Assembly: GCA_017311315.1 (NCBI GenBank)
Contig: CM029664.1
Span: 41,771,846 to 41,835,845, forward strand
Origin: Dendrocalamus latiflorus
Lineage: Eukaryota; Streptophyta; Magnoliopsida; Poales; Poaceae
DNA length: 64,000 nucleotides
Direction of reading: 5' to 3'
The position numbers were made by a program, and so were the translations under genes. Each line of letters begins with the position of its first letter. Within the stretch, counting starts at the first letter, position 1. The notes beneath the pieces are model-generated. The model saw only the letters and a list, made by a program, of their open reading frames with translations. It made no database searches and was not told the origin of the DNA. Shown in pieces: positions 58,434-64,000 of the stretch.

Positions 58434-58706
58434 TCCGTTGGACTGATTTTTATGGTTTATAGATAAATTTTTACTGTAGCTAGCTAAAATTACACTATAA
58501 CTAATAATAGCTTATTTGACACAATTAAATTTTTAAAAAAAATAAAATGGAAAAAGCAGGTTAGTCTAGCACGTATAATGCAAACGAATACGGGAAAAAG
58601 AACCGGCAAAAAACCTAAAAAAATCCGAAAAGTTAGAAAAAGATGAAATTTAGGAATAGTGAAAAATAAATCGGAAGTCAGAAGCTCAAGCTAAAACGAG
58701 CGAAGC
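58434..58706 (+). mobile_element. MITE copy 2 (diverged)
   Basis: Same order of landmarks as copy 1: actgtagctagct, cacaattaaat, cacgtataatgcaaacgaat, cgggaaaaagaaccggcaaa, gaatagtgaaaaataaat. Its termini are eroded (ccgttggactgattttt and agctaaaacgagcg). Confidence 0.65.
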
Positions 58707-59692
58707 CATGCTCCCTAAACATCTAGCCTTGGAAAAAGAGGAGGAAAAAAGAAACAGTGAGGGACAAAGTAAGTAATGGTTACGAGCCGTGCTCGATACA
58801 CAAGAATGGTGACGCACCAGACGATGACACGTGTGCCGTACCGTCGCACTGCCGCCATTACCTGGACCTGGAGATGGACGGGGCACTACCGGCGCGGTGA
58901 CCACATTACATGCGCAAAATTTACGATATTAAAAAGCTGCACTCCTGGACTGTCGACCGCGTTGCTTTCTGCTCGAGGCAAGCTTGAAAACACCCGACCC
59001 CGGCCGACGTTAGAGGCCTGCCTAGCTGGGTGGCCGTGGCTGGGTCGGCTTCCTGCTCAGAAAACGGCCGCCGCACGGTCAGTGGCGGACCCAGAAAAAA
59101 ATTGGAGGTAGAGCGAAGTCTAATGGCGGATCTAGAAAAAAAAACTAGGTAGGCTGAAGTCGGAAGCGTGAAATAAACAGTAGTACCCAAAAGCAAAACA
59201 ATCTATGATCAAACTATGTTGCAATCACACTAATAAAAGTATGTGATACGAAATAGAAACAACTACAATTCGCATATTAACATATGTAGATAACGGAAGG
59301 ACAATGAAAAATACCTCACTAATGAAGCTTAATCCACAATTGTAGATGAGCAGTAAAAGAAACAACCTGTCAATTGTAAAAGATAGATAAATCAGTAGTG
59401 TCACAATTCAATAATAGAATATAAAAGATGCAATAAATTCAAGTTGAGATTGTACATGTGCAGCCACCGTTCCGCTTTCCTTGATACTTCTGCTTGACAA
59501 TTTGCTAAAATAGCTATTCAAATCCTTTCCATTCATTTTGAATTTAAACAAGTCTTAGATCACTGTTTCTGGAGAGGTAAAAATATAAGTACCCTTATTT
59601 TGACAAGCTAGTTTACATATTCTACAATTACAATCTACATAAAATTTGTACAAGCTATCAAAACTAATACTCAAATACACAAATCTGAAATC
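58707..59692. other. Intergenic; small direct repeat at 59072-59165
   Basis: No gene is recognised. Two adjacent copies of a ~45-bp motif, agtggcggacccagaaaaaa and taatggcggatctagaaaaa, each followed by a gaagtc end, resemble the tggcggacccag terminus of a common plant transposon. A partner terminus was not found. Confidence 0.4.
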
Positions 59693-59778
59693 TAGAAAAT
59701 ATAGAATTTATTGCACCTTGCTAAAATAGAAACTATAGAAAATATAGAATTTATTGCACCTTGCTAAAATAGAAATCA
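59693..59778 (+). repeat. Tandem duplication, ~43 bp
   Basis: The motif gaaaatatagaatttattgc followed by accttgctaaaatagaaa occurs twice head to tail. Confidence 0.85.
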
Positions 59779-60180
59779 GCTCTTGGCTCTTGTCTCGGCA
59801 GCTCGGCTTACTCGGTGTCTCGGTCAGCTGACTCTGCTCCTCAAAAGGCACAAAGAGTCAAACTGTCAAAGCCTCCTCACCTCACTGCACTAGAAAAACA
59901 AGTGTATCTGTGTATGAACAGCATTCGGCAACTCCTCACCTCAGTAACTCTGTAACTCACTTCCTCTTCCTCAGTCAGATGGGCTGCAGCCGATCTGGCG
60001 ATCTGCTCGACGCCTCGAGCCCTCGACTGCCTCCTCGCCGACGCGCGCCCGACGCCGACGGCTGACCCGCCCGCCTTGCGCCTCCTGCCTCCGGCCTCCC
60101 GCTCCCGGGCTCCCCGCCGCCTCCCGCGCTCCCCGGCGGGCCCGGCCACCGCCTCCCGGGCTCCCAGCCTCCCCTAGTCG
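59779..60180. other. GC-rich low-complexity sequence
   Basis: Rich in cgcctcccg and gctcccgg. Its ORFs on both strands are Arg/Ala/Gly-rich shadows. Together with 60432-60520 it may be a former first exon or CpG-rich leader that the 243-bp insertion split, but no protein family is recognised. Confidence 0.35.
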
Positions 60181-60423
60181 CAGGGGCGGAGGTAGGTAGT
60201 TGACAGTGGGTGCGGCCGCACCCACGTGAAAATCGGAAATCAGTGCTAACCTCTAAACTTTCACCTCTTTTGCACCCCCAAGTCCAAAGTCATGCACCCA
60301 GGCCGTGGGTGCTGATTGCTCAATTAAGTTATATTATTGCTTAAACATTGTACGTATGTATACATATACATGGCATGAAGAAAGTGCCGCACCCCCCTTA
60401 ATTTTTCTCTAGCTCCGCCCCTG
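60181..60423. mobile_element. hAT-like MITE, 243 bp
   Basis: Inverted ends caggggcggaggtag and ctagctccgcccctg are flanked by a perfect 8-bp duplication cctagtcg (60173-60180 and 60424-60431). It has no coding capacity. The CAGGGGCGGAGC-type ends and 8-bp duplication fit hAT. Confidence 0.9.
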
Positions 60424-60431
60424 CCTAGTCG

Positions 60432-60826
60432 CCTGGGCGCCGCCGCGCCGCGCCGCGCCGTCCTCCGCCTCTGCCGCCCGCCCGCCCGGGATCTAGGGTT
60501 AGCGCCGGCTCCTTTCTCAGTTTCTTGTACTCTTCGACTTGCCGACTTGGTGTTGGCCCGTGCGTAGTATATCTGTTGCTGAGTGCTTTGTTGGGCCGTG
60601 ACGCCGTGTATTTGTTGCGTATTTGGGACTTTGGGTGTTGCTTGGGCTGGGCTAATGGACTTGGGCCTTGTGTGCGAAGGAGGAAGGAGGAAGTCAAGCC
60701 CGGCCGGGGGGTGGGGGGTGCTCCGCCGCCGGGGGGGGTTCCGGCCGGCGAGGAGCTCGGGCGGCCGCCCGGCCTCGCCCGAAGGGCAGGTCCGCCCCTG
60801 CGCACGACTAAGTATGGGCGATGCCC
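60432..60826. other. GC-rich sequence, right of the hAT-like insertion
   Basis: Continues the low-complexity GC sequence to about 60530, with a ctagggttag motif often seen in plant leaders, then becomes TG-rich. No gene is recognised. Confidence 0.35.
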
Positions 60827-61090
60827 TGATCAACTCGGCTTTGGCTTCTGGCTTATTTTTCACTATTCATAAGTTTTGTCTTTTTCTGAACTTTTGGCTT
60901 TTTGTTGAGCTTTTTTGCCGGTTCTTTTTTTCCCGTATTTGTTTGTATTGTACGTAATGGGCTAACATATTTTTTATATTTTTAAATTTTTTTTAAATTT
61001 AATTATGCTAAATAAACCTCTGTCAGCTACAGTGCTTTTTTTAGCCAGCTACAGTGTTTTCAGCCATGAGCTTTTCAGCCGAACCGATCA
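60827..61090 (-). mobile_element. MITE copy 3 (inverted)
   Basis: Inverted relative to copies 1 and 2. The outer ends are tgatcaactcggct and agccgaaccgatca. Inside are ttatttttcactattcataa, gccggttctttttttcccgt, aatttaattatgctaaataa and agctacagtg, the complements of the copy 1 landmarks. Confidence 0.8.
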
Positions 61091-61246
61091 CCACTATCGC
61101 ATTTCAAGCTTTGGAACGAAGCTAACAGGGCCAGCCGGCGAGATGATTTCGCAACTGATCATACAAGGGAGAGATTCTCTCTTTTTTTTGTAGGTGCCGG
61201 AAGCTTGATCCTTGTTCTGGTTTCCGTCTGGTTCTTGGATGCAGTA

Positions 61247-61352
61247 GTACTTGTTTCACTTTCTTTGGATCGGCTCTCTTCTTTTTCACTTATAGTACTT
61301 GTTTCATTTTCTTTGGATCGGCTCTCTTCTTTTTCACTTATAGTTTATACTA
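61247..61352 (+). repeat. Tandem duplication, 53 bp
   Basis: The unit gtacttgtttcactttcttt, ggatcggctctcttcttttt, cacttata occurs twice head to tail with one substitution. Confidence 0.85.
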
Positions 61353-61877
61353 TAATAATTAGTTTTAAATAGTGTGTTTTTCAAGATAAAGTCAACATGA
61401 AGATTGTAGTAAAAAGTGTACTAAATTCAGTTGTACCGGTTAAATCGCATACGACTATTTTCTTTTTTGTATTATCTCTCGCGAACAGGCAGCATTCAAA
61501 AATTTAAATTATAAACCACGGACTAAAAGAATCCACCCTACTGGGTGCCTCGTGCTCTTCAGTCTAATTGAGATTGTTTGAGCTACTGTATATCCGAATA
61601 TTTGGTAATGAACGAACCAGGGATACATCGATTGTAACACTGGAGAAGAAAAACATGTTAATCTAACTAGTTGCCACCTCTTTCCACTACGCGGTGTACA
61701 TAGCACATGCCCGGGTGACCAACCAACCACACTCCTTAATTGAAACCACAATTATAAGACATAAAGTTGTTAACTAATCTCCCCTTCAGAATCTAAGCTA
61801 GAAAACTCAAATAAAGACTTATGTATACCTGCCTGCGAGCCAGGAGGTCCCATATATACGATGACTCGGTGAGCTAG
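61353..61877. other. Downstream of the small minus-strand gene
   Basis: AT-rich DNA with no supported gene. The right part probably includes the 3' UTR of the gene at 61878-62271. Confidence 0.4.
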
Positions 61878-62271
61878 CTAGTTCTCCTGAATCGGCGCCA
61901 GCCTCGGCGTCCAGGCGTACGTCCCGGCACGACTCCTGGATCCCGCCGCCGTCCCCCGCCCTGAGCTGGCCCTTGAGCTCAGCCATCCTGGCCTTGCGCT
62001 CCCTCGCGCTCTGCTCGCTCAGCCGCGCGATCAGCTTCTCCGCTTCCTTCCTCGTCATCACCACCTTCACCGTCACGAGCGTGGCCGCGCCGCCGCCTCC
62101 TGCCTGCTGCTCGACCCCGCGTCGCCCCGGCCGCGCCACCTTCTCGCCCTGCTTGCGCGCCGCGGCCACGCACTGCCCGGCCGGTACAGCCGCCTCGATG
62201 GAGTTATTGGGGCGCTTCCCCACGGCCATCGTCGTGGCCTCGTGGCCCATGCGCGCCGCGGCGGTGCCCAT
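61878..62271 (-). CDS. Small intronless plant protein, function unknown, likely frameshifted
   Basis: The likely start is MGTAAARMGHEATTMAVGK at 62271; an upstream in-frame Met lies at 62298. The body holds a basic/Ala-rich stretch, then VTVKVVMTRKEAEKLIARL and SEQSARERKARMAELKGQLR, a probable helix, then a Gly linker and SCRD. In the current frame the protein runs on to a stop at 61819 with no familiar sequence. One base later, the other frame reads YAWTPRLAPIQEN and stops at 61878. A W-x-P-x-L tail just before the stop is the pattern I associate with this small plant family (from memory), so a 1-nt insertion or 2-nt deletion near 61918-61922 is likely. A TATA box lies upstream on the same strand. 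Function unknown. Confidence 0.65.
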
Positions 62272-62403
62272 GTCTGTGCGTGAGGCGGAACTGACCAAGC
62301 GACCAGCAGTGAACTAATGGTTTTTCGCGAGTGATACGATATTACGAGGTGGTGGTGTGCGTTCGTGGTCTGCTCTCTGCTGGGTGTTGGTGTGTGCGCG
62401 CGC

Positions 62404-62409
62404 TTTATA
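62404..62409 (-). promoter_or_regulatory. TATA box candidate for the small gene
   Basis: On the minus strand the sequence gctataaagcgcgc lies about 135 bp upstream of the start codon at 62271, in a GC-rich setting. Confidence 0.6.
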
Positions 62410-62460
62410 GCGTGCCGCGTGCGTGGCCAAGGGTAGGAGACTTGTTCAAAAGGGTACAAA

Positions 62461-64000
62461 GGGCCTGTTTGGGAGAGCTCCACCAACTTCAGATTCACGA
62501 AAAACGTGGATCTGGAGTTGGATTCACCGTGGAGCAGCTCCATGGTGGATCTGGGATTCGTCAAAGTGTTTGGTACAGCTCCACCTCCCTCTCTATCTCA
62601 CTTACACCTGGGCCCCACGCGTCAGGGGCAAAATGAAAAAAAAAACCCACTGGCCCCACGCGTCAGGCGCGGCAGCGGCCGGCGGGCGCGGCCCCGGGCG
62701 GCGCAGGCGAGGCGCGGCGAACGCGGCGGCCGGGAGGAGGCGGTTGGAGGCGGGAGGAGGCGGGGGAGGCGGAGGCCGGTCGGAGGCGGAGACCGAGAGG
62801 AGGCGGGGGCCGGGAGGAGGCGGCGGAGGCGGAGACCGAGAGGAGGCCGGGGAGGCGGAGACCGGTCGGAGGCGGGGGAGGCGGAGGCCGGTCGGAGGCG
62901 GGAGGAGGCGGAGGCCGGGAGGAGGCGGGGTTGGCGGAGGCCGGTCGGAGGCGTCGGAGGCGGAGGCCGGGGGGAGGCGGGGGAGGCGGAGACCGGGAGG
63001 AGGCCGGGGAGGCGGAGACCGGTCGGAGGCGGGGGCCGGGAGGAGGCGGGGGAGGCGGAGACCGGTCGGAGGCGGGGGCCGGGAGGAGGCGGGGGAGGCG
63101 GAGACCGAGAGGAGGCCGGGGAGGCGGAGACCGGTCGGAGGCGGGGGAGGCGGAGGCCGGAGGAGGCGGGGGAGGCGGAGGCCGGGAGGAGGCGGGGGAG
63201 GCGGAGGCCGGGAGGAGGCGGACGCGGTCGGAGGCGGGAGGAAGCGGGGGAGGCGGCGCCGGCCCGGGGGGAGGCGGATGCGGGGGAGGCGGAGGCCCGG
63301 GAGGAGGCGGACGCGGTCGGAGGCGGGAGGAGGCGGGGGAGGCGGCGCCGGCCCGGGGGGAGGCGGATGCGGGGGAGGCGGAGGCCCGGGAGGAGGCGGA
63401 CGCGGTCGGAGGCGGGAGGAGGCGGGGGAGGCGGCGCCGGCCCGGGGGGAGGCGGATGCGGGGGAGGCGGAGGCCCGGGAGGAGGCGGACGCGGTCGGAG
63501 GCGGGGGAGGCGGAGGCCGGGAGGAGGCGGGGGAGGCGGAGGCCGGGAGGAGCCGGGAGGAGGCGGAGGCCGGGAGGAGGCGGGGAAGGCGGAGGCCGGG
63601 AGGAGGCGGGGGAGGTGGAGGTCGGGAGGAGGCGGGGGAGGCGGAGGCCGGGAGGAGCCGGGAGGAGGCGGGGGAGGCGGATCCGGGAGGAGGCGGGGGA
63701 GCGTCGGTCGCGCGGCGCGAGAAGGCGAGGAGAGGAGCGCTTGGAGAGAAAAGAAGCCGAATAGAAAAAACGGTTGGGAGGGGTGTGTAATGGCATTGGT
63801 GGGTAATTACCACCTAACTCCACGAGTAGATACAAAACAAGTTTTCGTGGAGCACCCCTTGAGGTGCTCCATGGATTTGGTGGATCTGGAGCCAGATCCA
63901 TGGTTTTGGTGGAGCAGATCCACGGTGGAGCTGCTGGAGCTGGAGGTGTTTGGCTTGGAAAAGTGAATCTGAATCTGTTTTTCGTGAATCTGGAGCTGGT
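62461..64000. mobile_element. TIR element with GC-rich minisatellite core, cut by window end
   Basis: The left end gggcctgtttgggagagctc resembles Tourist/Harbinger-type termini. The last bases of the window (tttttcgtgaatctggagct) are the complement of positions near 62487-62510, so the right inverted repeat is present but its outermost ~25 bp lie beyond 64000. Both flanks share ggagctgctcc, ggtggatctgg and gtggagc motifs in inverted order. There is no transposase. The core is the minisatellite listed separately. Confidence 0.75.
62690..63710 (+). repeat. GC-rich minisatellite (26-bp units, 89-bp higher-order repeat)
   Basis: Purine-rich 26-bp units of ggcggaggccgggaggaggc followed by gggggа-type G runs, with an accggtcgga variant. 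From 63221 to 63488 a higher-order unit of 89 bp, marked by gacgcggtcgg, recurs (63221, 63310, 63399, 63488). All frames stay open, giving ORFs of up to 486 codons on the plus strand and 412 on the minus strand made of Gly/Arg/Glu or Pro/Ala/Ser repeats. They are not genes. Confidence 0.9.

Noticed and set aside
62423..63966. Plus-strand ORFs of 455 and 486 codons and minus-strand ORFs of 403 and 412 codons
   Set aside because: All are translations of the GC-rich minisatellite, overlapping in several frames and on both strands.

Overview
The window is nuclear DNA of a grass (Poaceae); the species cannot be named from sequence. Evidence: genes are split by many short GT-AG introns, two genes reconstruct as ordinary plant orthologues, and most of the rest is nested grass-type transposable elements (Ty1-copia Sirevirus-like, Ty3-gypsy-like long LTR, hAT-like elements, Helitrons, MITEs). 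There is one run of 100 N.

Layout. 0-5.8 kb: gene-poor DNA with hAT-like repeats and a long AT-rich foldback element. 5.87-19.01 kb: a remnant DUF1639-family gene on the minus strand. Its last intron (about 121 bp originally) carries a 12.6-kb LTR element (6068-18710, TSD ggcat). That element has no gag or pol. Its internal region ends in three unrelated tandem arrays (52 bp, 97 bp, and a compound ~1.1-kb array), and its 3' LTR is split by a 4,935-bp solo LTR (TSD ccaat). 19.35-26.36 kb: a decayed Sirevirus-like copia element containing the N gap. 26.77-31.80 kb: a complete 19-exon long-chain acyl-CoA synthetase gene (LACS4-like, minus strand, 657 codons). 32-37.5 kb: intergenic DNA with a hAT-like element that carries a minisatellite.

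38.03-44.10 kb: a complete 10-exon ATG6/Beclin-1 gene (minus strand, 504 codons). One intron has U12-type splice signals and another holds a 415-bp hAT-like MITE. 45.96-54.75 kb: a likely Helitron-derived block with the 5' part of an RBM28-like pseudogene, a decayed hAT transposase gene and the 3' part of an SDE2-like pseudogene, all on the plus strand, plus a short Helitron at its right edge. 54.76-56.94 kb: a compact gag-only LTR retrotransposon (TR-GAG type). 57-61.4 kb: three copies of one MITE family, a 243-bp hAT-like insertion and small tandem duplications. 61.88-62.27 kb: a small intronless gene on the minus strand, probably frameshifted near its C-terminus. 62.46-64.00 kb: a TIR element whose core is a ~1-kb GC-rich minisatellite; it runs off the window.

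Functionally, the two intact genes are housekeeping: LACS activates fatty acids, and ATG6 is a subunit of the VPS34 PI3-kinase complex in autophagy and vesicle trafficking. They are not an operon-like unit. Most long ORFs elsewhere come from GC-rich tandem repeats and are not genes.
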